The notes under the pieces were generated by a model. The model did not search any database. It saw only the letters and a list, made by a program, of their open reading frames with translations, and had not been told where the DNA came from. Below are positions 54,508 to 64,000 of a stretch of 64,000 nt of DNA, in pieces; the stretch's first letter is position 1; the number at the start of each line of letters is the position of its first letter. Source of the DNA: Lytechinus pictus (lineage: Eukaryota; Echinodermata; Echinoidea; Temnopleuroida; Toxopneustidae); NCBI RefSeq assembly GCF_037042905.1, contig NC_087249.1, positions 16,825,401 to 16,889,400 on the forward strand. Direction: 5' to 3'. The translations under genes and the position numbers were made by a program.

Positions 54508-54603
54508 TTCTTTTCCGATTTTGATGAAATTTTCAGAGTTGAGCTTGCTGATTTCCCCCTTTTATTCCATTCAAATTTTTGTTGGGGTGGACTTTCTCTT
54601 TAA
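54508..54603. mobile_element. Right half of the GGGGTGGACTTTC element, unit 3
   Basis: TTTTCCGATTTTGATGAAAT through GTTGGGGTGGACTTTCTCTT. The left half is replaced by the 53,898-54,495 element. Confidence 0.55.
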
Positions 54604-54709
54604 ACTTTAATTAAAGACGCCAAACTTATAAACAAAAATCATAACCGACCCTTATTTCTTTTCGTACTCGATAAATGTTAAGTGTACTGTGAAATAAAGA
54701 AGAACGGTA

Positions 54710-54985
54710 TTTTTTTGACAAATGTCACTTTTAATTTGATAGTCTGGCAGACTGGCACGCTTCTAGATTTGTGAATAGCTATCGGATCCTTACACATCAG
54801 CGCGCCTAACGGGTCCGGTAGGAATGGATTACTGGTCCGTATTCTTTCCTTTTCAAACGGAGACAATATTGGGGCTCCATGCGTATAATCGCAGTCCATT
54901 GGGTGTTAGTTTTCTTCTATCCCATTCCACGTTTCCGTTTGCCATCATTATAAGACTGTAAGATCTACCGTTATGTATTCAAGTC
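54710..54985. promoter_or_regulatory. Array conserved block, unit 3
   Basis: TTTTGACAAATGTCACTTTT at the start, CGCGCCTAACGGGTCCGGTA at 54,801, then CACGTTTCCGTTTGCCATCA. The minus-strand frame here is broken in other copies. Confidence 0.65.
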
Positions 54986-55204
54986 TTATATACTTACTGA
55001 AATAAGTTCTCCTTAAAAAATCCAAATACAATTTAAAGTAAAGGAATACATTCTATCATTGTATTATCTTCACAATGACATCAATCTTTCACGACATATT
55101 GCAAAGTTGATTCCAGTTTAGCTTTTTGGAGCTGCAAGACGGATTATCTCATCAAGTATCTCTTTATTTCACTCAATTTCTTCCCATTTATTAACGAAAT
55201 AGGT

Positions 55205-55392
55205 CAGGGGTGTGAGTGGTCACAAATAAAAAGATCTGAAAAAAAAACTGAAGAGTGTTGAAAAAGTCTGAAATAGAAAGAGCTCCCATACTTTTTGTAC
55301 AGAGGAAGGCCAAAAATAAGCTGAAATTAAGATGAAAATCAAAACAAAACAAAATCTGAAATCAGATAAAAATCTGAACTCTCACACCCCTG
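55205..55392. mobile_element. hAT-like MITE, 188 bp, 6-bp duplication
   Basis: CAGGGGTGTGAG and CTCACACCCCTG termini are exact complements. ATAGGT lies directly on both sides (55,199-55,204; 55,393-55,398). It is absent from the matching place in other array units, so it inserted after amplification. Confidence 0.75.
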
Positions 55393-56199
55393 ATAGGTCT
55401 ACACTAGCTTGTTTGATTTTGTTATCAATTAAAGAAATCAATGTATATTTAAGAGAATTTCGCAAAGAATTGATTATGAAATGAATTTTTCTTAATTGTT
55501 TGGGTTTTTTGCATGATAATGACACGATGTCTTCGATTTTACTTTCCAAAGTTTATATTATTTGCTCTCACGAACATTTACAATTCTCATAAGAAAATAG
55601 ATCTTCTTTTCACATTACATGTTTAAACACACTTCAACCTAGCATTCGTCACTATTAGGGTTGGGACAAGGGCTATCGTTTACACTTTTCAAATGACAGT
55701 AAAATGCATGAAGATAAATATGTCTGTGACGAAATTCACATCAAATATTTAAATTGTTCCAATGCAATGACAGCGACCGTTTACAAAAAGATTTGAATAG
55801 AGTCATTTCATTTAATCGTCTCCATAATTGAGAAGTTAAGTAACTTAAGTTAACTTCATCTGTTTCCATAAATAAAGATGTCTATTAAATGCCTATAATG
55901 GATAAATGATGGATATTGTATCACTGTTTTTTTTTTAAATAATCGCGAAAGATAGCAAAAACATATTATGAAGACATAATTGCTGATAAATCTAATTCCA
56001 CCATTCTAGGCAATTATGATACTGAAATGAATTATTTTAAAGACATAATTATAAGTATTATAAGACCATTACTGATAAAGGCTGATTTCTCTTTTGGGTG
56101 TCTTCCTATATAACTTTGATTGACATCCTCCACCGCCCACCTTCCTATTGAGAGAAAAAAAGAATGCCCATTCTCCCTGAACGTATTGTTCGCTCGCTT

Positions 56200-56352
56200 G
56201 ACTGCGGCAAAAACTTTCATCATTGTCCGGCCATTCAACGCCAAGACCTCGCGGCGGCATTCACTTTAATCATTGGCCGGTAAATCAGCGTGAAGAACGA
56301 AACAATGCGGCAAGAGCTTTAATCATCGCCCATCCAATCAGAGCGAAGGAAC
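56200..56352 (+). promoter_or_regulatory. Array unit 4: three modules
   Basis: ACTTTCATCATTGTCCGGCC-ATTCAACG (decayed), ACTTTAATCATTGGCCGGTA-AATCAGCGTGAAG, GCTTTAATCATCGCCCATCC-AATCAGAGCGAAGG. Preceded by TTGTTCGCTCGCTTGACTGC. Confidence 0.62.
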
Positions 56353-56610
56353 AGCGCGTCTTAAGAGTAATTGTTAGTCCATTCAACGTCTTGATACTGA
56401 AAGATTGAAGAAAATAATTTAACTCTCAATAAAGATGCAAAAGTAGAAATGTGGTAGTAAAATATAAGAATAACCATAATCCATTATGAAAATGATGCAT
56501 ACATTATTTTTTTTTCTTCAATATACTGGCTGAAAACAAACTGACTTATATATCAATCATGTTAATATTGCATTATCATATCAACGAGTAATATACAAAG
56601 GAACGGATCA

Positions 56611-57200
56611 TTAAAGGTCAAGTCTACCCTCAGATAAATGTAGATTTTAATCAATAAATCAAACAGGCATAATGCTGAAAATTTCATCGAAATCGGATAT
56701 AAATACGAAAGTTGTGCCATTTTAAAGTTTCGCTTATTTTTCACAAAACATTTACATGCACAACTCAGTGACATGCAATGAGAGAGTCGATGATGTCCAT
56801 CACTCACTATTCATTTTTTTTTAATTGTTTTAATTATACAATAATCAATTTTACCAATTTGACATAAAGGACCAACTTAACTGAACCATAAATTGTTATA
56901 ACAATGGTAATTCCACATGCTCAGGAAGGAAAAAAAGTTCGTTTCACAAGACAATGAAGAGAAAATTAGAATATTTCACATTTCATTTAATACATAAGAA
57001 ATAGTGAGTGATGTCATCAGTCCCCTCATTTGAATACCGACCAGGATGTGCATATAACTGTTGTGAAATTAAGCGAAACTTAAGTGTCATAACTTTCTTA
57101 TTTTACATTCGATTTTGATATAATTTTCAGTGGTATGCGAGTTAGATTTTCCCCTTTTATTCAAATCAAGGTTTTGTTGTGGTGAACTTGCCCTTTAAAG
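56611..57200. mobile_element. 590-bp palindromic GGTCAAGTC...GGTGAACTTGCCC element
   Basis: AAAGGTCAAGTCTACCCTCA at the left, TTGTGGTGAACTTGCCCTTT at the right. It closely matches 41,808-42,410 internally (ACCAACTTAACTGAACCATA, ATAAGAAATAGTGAGTGATG). Confidence 0.72.
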
Positions 57201-57210
57201 TTAAACTCAC

Positions 57211-57528
57211 AGGCCCGTATTCTGAAGTCAGGTTTAACTTAAACTCAGGTTTAAAGTTGTGGTTTAAAAATGGAAAGCCAAAAGTATCAACATTTTTTTT
57301 ATTAAGTTGTATGTTTCCTATGTTTACTGTGCTCTTTCCTGATTCATTGATGGTGAAGACAATAATCTTTTCATACTTCCTAGACAATATTATGAATGAT
57401 TTGAGAGTCAAATGAGCTTAAGTATGATATCTCTACTGTTAGTGATTTATGCAACAATTGGCTCTCCATACTTAAACCCAACTTTAAACCTGAGTTTAAG
57501 TTAAACCCGACTTCAGAATATGGGCCAC
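57211..57528. mobile_element. Palindromic repeat, CAGGTTTAAC family, copy 3
   Basis: CCCGTATTCTGAAGTCAGGT and TTAACTTAAACTCAGG are mirrored by CCTGAGTTTAAGTTAA and CGACTTCAGAATATGGGCC. It inserted beside the previous element. Confidence 0.75.
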
Positions 57529-57539
57529 AGTGTTTTGAG

Positions 57540-57770
57540 ATATCATCCAATCAGAGCGAAGGAACAGCGCGTCTTGAAAGTACTTGTTCATCCATTTAAC
57601 GTTAACATCTTGATCTTAAAAGATTGAAGAAAATAACTTAACTCTCAATAAAGATTTTGTCTTAAAGTCATTTTCATTACGCACAAGTAGAAATTTTGTA
57701 GTAAGATAATAAGAATAATGATAATCCATCATGAATATTATGCATACATTTTTGTTTTGCCCCTGACATT
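57540..57770. repeat. Duplicate of unit 4 sequence from 56,330-56,500
   Basis: CCAATCAGAGCGAAGGAACA, GCGCGTCTT, AGATTGAAGAAAATAA, AACTCTCAATAAAGAT and TAATCCATNATGAA occur in both places in the same order. The two copies flank the pair of palindromic elements at 56,611-57,528. Confidence 0.7.
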
Positions 57771-57844
57771 CAGATTTTTATGTCGAAATTTGATGACAGG
57801 ACAGACCTATTGACACTTAACTGCAATAGTTTGACCATCATTCT

Positions 57845-58115
57845 TTGTGACAAATGTCACTTTGGATTTGACAGCCTCTGCTGTCCCGAGTCAATGAATG
57901 ACAAGCCAGTCCCTCTCTCTAATCACCGCATCCTAACGGGACCGGTTGGAAAGGAATACAGGTCCGCATTCTATTTTGCTCAATGAGCATGATATGATGA
58001 GGGGAATACAACGCACCACGCTGGCCCGCGAATAATCTCTTTTCGCCGCTGTGTTACCCCATTCTCTTCGATCCTCTTCCACGTTTCCGTTCGCCATCAT
58101 ACGCTTCCGTTATGT
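57845..58115. promoter_or_regulatory. Array conserved block, unit 4
   Basis: GTGACAAATGTCAC palindrome at 57,847-57,860, CATCCTAACGGGACCGGTTG, GCTCAATGAGCATGATATGA, CACGCTGGCCCGCGAATAAT and CACGTTTCCGTTCGCCATCA. Closest to unit 5. Confidence 0.65.
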
Positions 58116-58189
58116 TTTTCCAATGTTTCTATAATCAGATTTACGGGGTTAAAAGATATGCATGTACATAGAAGGGGAGTATCTAAGAA

Positions 58190-58330
58190 AAAAAATCAGG
58201 GGCCTGATGGGAGGGGGGGGGGGTAACTATGTAAAAAAAAAAGAAACACAAATAATTTTCCGTTTTTTTGGGGGGGGGGGGGGGTGACTAGGGAGGGAAA
58301 GGGAGGGGCTCAAGCCTTCAACATCTGATT
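58190..58330. repeat. Poly-G runs
   Basis: G-runs near 58,202 and 58,270 with A-rich spacers. G-quadruplex-prone by composition. Confidence 0.7.
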
Positions 58331-59261
58331 CCATTTACCCATGTAAATTGTTGTAATGTACAGGAATATTGATCCACAATCGTCTGCGAGTCCTTAAATT
58401 TTATTGATTGAAAGTTCAACTTCGGCGGTATTTACATTAATTTTGATAAATATGTTCATGAATTAAAAAAACCTAACATTATCAATGATCCCCGAAATGA
58501 GATAGAGCGATATATTCAAAAAGTTATGTATATAGAGCCTACATGAAATACCTACATATGGAAATATAGGACAATACGAGAACAGGAAAAGAGTCAAATT
58601 GGAATTATATCAGATGGCCTGTATAGAGACCCCAATGTTTTCTTTCGTTATTAAACGGATTCTACCCAAGACCTATCGATATACCTTTCAATAAAATATT
58701 GAAAACATTAAAAAAGGTATAAAGATGCGTCTGTGACAAACTTCACTTCGAAGTTTCAAATGATTTGAATGAAATGAATAATGACCTTTCACAATAAAGC
58801 CCAAAACAGCTTATTCTATTTTTTCGTAAAACATAACCAAACAACCCCCCCTCCCCCGCAAAAACCCAACTCATTAGAAGAATACAGGAAAGGAAATCGT
58901 TTTGGTGTCACAATATATTGTTAAGTGATAGAGCTAGATATGTGCTTTCTGATGTCATCTTATGTTATGATTGTGATCCCGTCAACATTTTTACTGACAT
59001 GTATATAGGCAAATAAAGTATGACATTGAATTGATCTACATGTAAAACTGTTTTTAATGTTAAAATATAAATCAAATATGAAATTAAATCTTTTTAATAC
59101 ATTCATCCCCATCATAGGCTAATATCTTTCTCGCCCGTTACCTAACTTTAACTGACAGCACCACCCCCCCCCCCGCCTCCGATCCCCAATCTCTCCCCGT
59201 TTTTAAAAGAACGTCTTTCTCTTCAGAATATTGTTCGCTTTCTTTGTTCGCTCATCTACAA

Positions 59262-59525
59262 GTGACTGCGGCAACAGCTTTCATCGTCTGGCCATTCAAC
59301 GCCAAGACCTCTTAGCGGCAATCGCTTTAATCATTGGCCGACCAATCAGCGTGAAGGAAAAAGCGCGACAAAAGCCTTAATCATCGGTCGACCAATCAGC
59401 GTGAAGGAAAGAAGCGTCGCGGCAATCGCTCTAATCATAGTCCAGCCAATCAGCGTCAAGTACGTAACACAAGCTGTCATTGTGGCAATAAAAGCTTTAA
59501 TCATCGGCTGACCAATCGGGACGAA
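59262..59525 (+). promoter_or_regulatory. Array unit 5: five modules
   Basis: The largest cluster. The first is decayed (GCTTTCATCGTCTGGCC-ATTCAACG). Then follow TTTAATCATTGGCCGACCAA-TCAGCGTGAAGG, CTTAATCATCGGTCGACCAA-TCAGCGTGAAGG, CTCTAATCATAGTCCAGCCA-ATCAGCGTCAAG and CTTTAATCATCGGCTGACCA-ATCGGGACGAAG. Modules two and three look recently copied from each other. Confidence 0.65.
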
Positions 59526-60824
59526 GAATTCGTATTAGTAATTGTTGAGATTCAAAGTCTCTTCAACGTCTAATGATAATGAAAGATTGAAAAAAAAGCC
59601 AAACTCCAAAGAGTTACTTGTAAAGCTACTAAATGAAGGTAGAAATTGAGTGATTAATATAATAATCCATATCAATCAAGCATATTTTTCTCCAAACTAA
59701 AAAGTATAAATAAAATAATAAAAAGAAATATAACTATCAAGTCCTGATATTGCTTATAATTTCCGCAAATAACAATTTGAAAATTTGTAAGTATCAGTAC
59801 TGTTATGTAGAGACTAAAGTTATGTAAATCATTATGATATACGAGCAATGAGCTTAAAGGTAGATTAATAAATGATTAATCAAGTAACATGCACTTAATA
59901 TTTCTTCAGGTTTCGAATGATATGTTAAAAACAGTGTAAAATCCCTTTATAAAATAACGACAATGTATTAATGTACATGGTAACTGTCTCTTTACAAACA
60001 ATTCGCTCGACTTAGTCGATATGTTAACCAATAAATACTTATAATATACTGAAGCAGTTTACTGGTTTCTCAAAACATTCCATGTCATTATGTGCTATAA
60101 CAGTAGGATAAATGAATACATTTTCGCAGACACCCCTACAAAAGATATATAACGTACGAAAAATATGATATTTTAGTGAGTAAACTATGAAATGCGCGTT
60201 GGCATCGTGATTGGGAATGTCCATTTCTCTAGATGAGAACGCATTGTTTTGGATCCGACTGTTAATCGAAATAAAATTCAGAGTCTGATTTAAATACATA
60301 CCGATTATTTCAATACAAAATGAAAGAGTTTTTTTTAGGGGGCGTGGGTGAAAGACTGTTGGTATTCCATTTGACCAAGCAGTAAGTGCGGATAAACTTT
60401 GTTTGCCGAAACGCCTCTTTAATTGCCGATTCTACTTGCCCCCCTAAAAATTCTTTTGAGTTAACTCTTACTATTAACGGCTCATCTTTGGCAACAGATG
60501 GGAATCATATATATTTTTTATATTGTTCTTTTATATAATTCGATTTGATGTCTAGGACTGCGAATCGTGTTGACTGAGAGAGTTTTAAAAATGAGATAGA
60601 AAAAAAGTCATGAATAAGCAAAAAGATAACAAATTGATAGATGGCAAAGTCATCCAGGTTATCTATTCTGAAACGGCCATTCGAATTTTAATTTGCATTA
60701 AGTTGTTTAGGTCGAAATTTGAATTTATTTGAAAAAGATCAGTGTATTGCATTTTAAAAGCATACAGGACAGACCTAATACCGATATTTGGCATAAAATT
60801 AACCTGACTATTTATGCATTCTCT

Positions 60825-61075
60825 GTGACAAATGTCACTTCCAATGTGATAGCTTCTGCTGTCCCCAGATTATGGTTGGCAAGCCAGTCCCCTCGAATCA
60901 CCGCGCCTAACGGGACCGGTAGGAAAGGATTACAATGTCCGTATTCTCCGCTGCTCAATGAGCAGGATAGGGGATATAATATAACGCGCCACGCGGGCCC
61001 GCGCATAATCTCTTTGCCTCCTATATTATATACCAATTCACTTCGACCCCTCTTCACGTTTCCGTTTGCCATCAT
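60825..61075. promoter_or_regulatory. Array conserved block, unit 5
   Basis: GTGACAAATGTCAC at 60,825-60,838, CGCGCCTAACGGGACCGGTA at 60,903, GCTCAATGAGCAGGATAGGG, CACGCGGGCCCGCGCATAAT (contains an 11-base GC palindrome region) and CACGTTTCCGTTTGCCATCA. Open for 87 codons on the minus strand, but that frame is broken in the other units. Confidence 0.65.
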
Positions 61076-61089
61076 TTGAGTTGCATTAC

Positions 61090-62510
61090 ATACATAATTC
61101 TACCATTATATCTCTCGAAGCTTCCACATCCAGATTTAATGGAGTTAAAAAGAGCTAATTGACTCAATATAACAAATTGTACAGGTCTTATTGTAAGGAA
61201 TCTCCATTTCAAGTGTATCCAATTAATACATTATTTGCATATTAATTTAAAATTTTGAAAAATTGCATAAAATCCAACTAACATGTTAATCAGCTCATAA
61301 CATCACAGTCAACAGTCCTCGAATCGGTAGGGTGGTGTATAATGATTATAATGTATGCTTAAAGATACCAGAGCAAGCGAAAAAGAGCCAAAGTGGAATT
61401 AAAACAAAGCCCAAGTAGGCCTATGTACAGACCAACTGGGGTCTACATTATAATAATACTTTCAATCATCGATTCTTTAAAAAAATAATGCAAAGTTGCA
61501 AAATTCGCATGAAAATATGATAACATAAAATGATATAAGATTATGAGACATATCATAGTGAACAGAGTATATAAACGATCGTTTCATTCTATTCAATTAC
61601 TTAACCCTGTGTAGAGTATATGTTGAGGTCCTGTTCTCATGTTCAGAAAATGAGTCAATTGACTTGGATTTACTGCATTAATGTCAACAATATTTTTATT
61701 CTCTTTTTTTATTCATTATGTTTTATTGTTTCAAATCAAGTCAAATCAAATCAATAAGATACTTGGTTCTTGCCACGTTTTTCTTTTATTATCTAAATCT
61801 TCGCGTCTCCTTCAGGACAATGAAACAAATGATTACAATTTACAAACGAGATTTTAAATGACCGGTTCATATTAATTCTAAATTGAAAATACACTCTGAA
61901 TTCAAGAATGAAAAACCTGATGACAAGAGTGACATAATTGTGGCCATCATAATGAAAATATCGCAATTGTAAATCATCAATCACTGGCTAAAAGGGTAAA
62001 AATAATAACCATATCTAGGAGCCTTGCAAAATTTATCACAGCAGATTACAGAGTTCGGAGTTTGACTATACTTTCAACTTTATAACGCCTTAGCACTTAC
62101 ACCAGAAAATTAATTACAGTTTTCGTAGTTCGGCAAAATGCAAAACAGGGTAATCGTTTGTCTCATAATTCTAAGACATAATTATCCACACATGACATCG
62201 CACATAAATAACTCTTCATTTACTTTAAAAAGAATCGAGTAATGCTATATACAATTTTAGACCAAGTTTGAATACTGATAAGAGTGGGATTTTTATTTTC
62301 ATTACAGGCGATGAATTTTGATGACAATCCGAAGTATTTTCATAATTGTTATGAGAATGAATGTTCTGTATTATGGAATGATTTAAACAATTTTGTATAG
62401 TGTTTTATGCAGAAGATTCCTCTCAGGATAAATAAGGAATGGCTTTCCTATTCACTACATTCTACGTGATAGGATTTCTGATCGTCAATTTTTCCCCCTA
62501 AACTCAATAG
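61090..62510. other. AT-rich spacer before the last module
   Basis: No repeat or gene could be supported apart from short AT-rich runs. Confidence 0.4.
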
Positions 62511-62604
62511 ATAGATCCATTGGATGATCGTAATTATTCAGGTCTTCCCAGAGACCCCCAAAGCCATCGTCGTATCCGGTCACCGAGTGGCTTTCTGACG
62601 GATG

Positions 62605-62745
62605 CTATTGTTCGAGGGTATTAACCGGGTAGGCGCTCCCTGATTGGACGGCGGTACTTGAGCTTTAATCATCGCACAGCCAATAAGGACAAAGCCTTTC
62701 ATCTGACCGCGGGTGCGCTGGTGGCTGACCGAAGCCAATAAATGG
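62605..62745 (+). promoter_or_regulatory. Array unit 6: module upstream of family gene 3
   Basis: CCCTGATTGGACGGCGG (inverted CCAAT box), then GAGCTTTAATCATCGCACAG-CCAATAAGGACAAAG at about 62,660-62,694, then GAAGCCAATAAATGGGCGCG. This lies 130-230 bases before the start codon at 62,876 and is the only array module with an adjacent intact gene, which is why I call the modules promoters. Confidence 0.6.
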
Positions 62746-62875
62746 GCGCGCTCTGCTGGTGGAAATCATATCGAAAATCAGCTGCTATTCATCTCGTTTA
62801 CAATCCGCTTCGCTTGCTTCGTCGCTTCTACTTCGTCGGCTACACAGCGCTTCCTGCTCATCTACAATCATCATC

Positions 62876-63098
62876 ATGGCCCCGTCCGTCACCGCAGTCT
62901 CTGCCGTCAAGGATGCCGCTACTCAGCCTCACTTCGTCTCCGTTCTGATGTGCTCCGGTCCAGGCTCGGGGAAGGTCTTCGCTGTACTCATTCAAGACCT
63001 CGTCCACCGTCGTAAGAAGCTGGACATCGGTACACACGTCCTCGTCAAGCGTCACGATGGCAGTAAGAGGGTCAAAGGCGTCGTAGTTCACATGAATC
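62876..63098 (+). CDS. Family gene 3, exon 1
   Basis: 74 codons plus one base. Donor C|GTAAGT. Reads MAPSVTAVSAVKDAATQPHF to the beta-rich end. GC-rich relative to flanks. Confidence 0.75.
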
Positions 63099-64000
63099 GT
63101 AAGTATAGAACCTTACTTCAATCTATACCACCCGTTTCATTGCACAACCCCCCAAAACATTAAGGATTCCATAACATTCAATTACTTTTTTTTTTCTACT
63201 ATATGGACTAATTTTTCAAAATCCCCGATTGTTCAAACATCATATTTCAGTCCAGATAATGATACTTATATAATTATATAATTATCCCCGCCCTTTACCC
63301 CCGCTTAATAATAAATATATCACGTCAAAATCTAGATTATTTTGTTTGTATTTCTGTACTTATTGAACATGTTACTTATTATCCATTTTATCTGCTTTCT
63401 TTTTCTTTCTGCAGCATTCCTCAACGCCAGGCTACCTCCTCCAGCTAAGGCCAGAGCAGTACCAGTTCCTAATCTGCCTCGACAGCAACCAGCCAAGCGA
63501 ACAAGTATGCCAGAGCAGCCAAGCCTAGCCGACGACGTAGCGGTCCGTGCAGCGAAGCGGTCGAAGCCTGGTCCTTCTCAGCCGAACGGTGTCTCGGCCC
63601 TCCAACCAGCCTTGCTCCGGAAAGGTCCACGTGGCGAGGTCTTCATCCGCTGCTTCAACCAAGAGCATGAGCCTCACCGTCGACGCATCTTCGGTCCTCA
63701 GTCTACCCGCTACCCAACCCGACACCGCGTCCGCCGAGAGCTGGTCTATGGCAAGACGTCGATGAAGCTCAAGTGTTCATCGCAGCCCGTCAGCGTGGAG
63801 GAGCTCGACGGCATCGTTCCTCTCGACTGCCTCGACGACATCGTCTCCGTCGACGAACTCTGTGACGCCTTGACTCAAGCCGGGGGTCCGCTCCACTCAA
63901 CCCCTATCTCCGCGCCGCCCCGTAGCCGGTCTGACGCTCCCTCTGACTCCATCACGCCGTACTTCAAGGAAGAGTTTCAACCGCTCCGACCAGCACCCTA
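62876..64000 (+). CDS. Family gene 3 (partial): SH3/Tudor-like N-terminus, basic Pro-rich exon 2
   Basis: Exon 1 62,876-63,098 (223 bases) and exon 2 from 63,415, open to the window edge, with a 316-base GTAAGT...GCAG intron in phase 1, as in genes 1 and 2. 269 codons are visible. Exon 1 ends with KKLDIGTHVLVKRHDGSKRV and KGVVVHMN, matching the position and pattern of HLSVGEEVRVRYKRSYYKAE in genes 1 and 2. Exon 2 is basic and Pro-rich (ARLPPPAKARAVPVPNLPRQ), then EVFIRCFNQEHEPHRRRIFG and an acidic segment (VPLDCLDDIVSVDELCDALT). Exon 2 shares no obvious sequence with genes 1 and 2, so kinship rests on gene structure, exon 1 pattern and promoter. Start chosen for the Kozak-like CATCATGGCC. Confidence 0.72.
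63099..63414 (+). other. Phase-1 intron of family gene 3
   Basis: 316 bases, AT-rich, GTAAGT donor and a TTTTCTTTCTGCAG acceptor. Phase and position relative to the beta segment match the 452- and 404-base introns of genes 1 and 2. Confidence 0.72.
63415..64000 (+). CDS. Family gene 3, exon 2 (runs off the window)
   Basis: Acceptor TTTCTGCAG. Open for the remaining 195 codons of the window, with strong G+C elevation and CGN arginine codons. Confidence 0.75.

Noticed and set aside
54678-61075. Minus-strand frames at 54,678-54,899 and 60,812-61,075 sharing NPFLP-PLGA
   Set aside because: They lie on the conserved array block, but units 1, 2 and 4 have stops or frameshifts in the same frame, so protein conservation is not supported.
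62957-62977. GPGSGK in family gene 3 as a Walker A motif
   Set aside because: Spacing does not fit GxxxxGK[ST], and no Walker B or NTPase context follows.

Overview
The window looks like eukaryotic nuclear DNA from a marine invertebrate deuterostome, most likely an echinoderm such as a sea urchin. This is inferred from AT-rich sequence, small GT-AG exons in long introns, very dense short inverted-repeat transposons (MITEs), GAT/GA microsatellites and many poly-G/poly-C runs. No bacterial operon, CRISPR array, rRNA or tRNA gene was recognised. Nearly all long ORFs without splice sites are low-complexity artefacts.

Left third (1-18,080, + strand): the last ten recognisable exons (about 447 residues, stop at 18,078-18,080) of a coiled-coil protein resembling CCDC171. 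Its introns are swollen by mobile DNA: an apparent 8.57-kb terminal-inverted-repeat element, GAT arrays, and a three-deep nest of MITEs.

18,081-22,769: the convergent intergenic region, holding a putative nonautonomous P-element-like transposon (31-bp inverted repeats, 7-bp target duplication) and smaller MITEs.

22,770-29,600 (- strand): the last five exons (236 residues) of a second coiled-coil protein, tentatively centlein-like (CNTLN). One intron holds a palindromic MITE split by a 2-kb purine-rich element. The 5' exons of this gene were not found in the remaining 34 kb. 29,935-31,990 is a purine-strand low-complexity tract interrupted by a hAT-like MITE.

Right half (32,370-64,000): a cluster that I think is the new biology here. 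Three two-exon genes (minus at 32.5-34.0 kb, minus at 43.4-44.8 kb, plus at 62.9 kb to the window edge) share a phase-1 intron placed just after a short SH3/Tudor-like beta segment. In the two complete copies this is followed by a long second exon with a Ser/Pro/Asp-rich acidic middle and a conserved helical C-terminus containing PCLRC. Exon 1 of the two minus genes differs at 5 of 172 bases, four of them synonymous, while exon 2 is strongly diverged. Between and around them lie at least eight copies or clusters of a regulatory-looking module (GCTTTAATCAT about 8 bases before a CCAATCAG box). Six lie in a tandem array of 2.5-3.4-kb units from 47.8 to 62.7 kb. A second conserved noncoding block (palindrome GTGACAAATGTCAC and the core CGCGCCTAACGGGACCGG) alternates with them. 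The last module sits directly upstream of the plus-strand gene, so the modules are probably promoters or promoter relics of this family. I know of no described function for the family.
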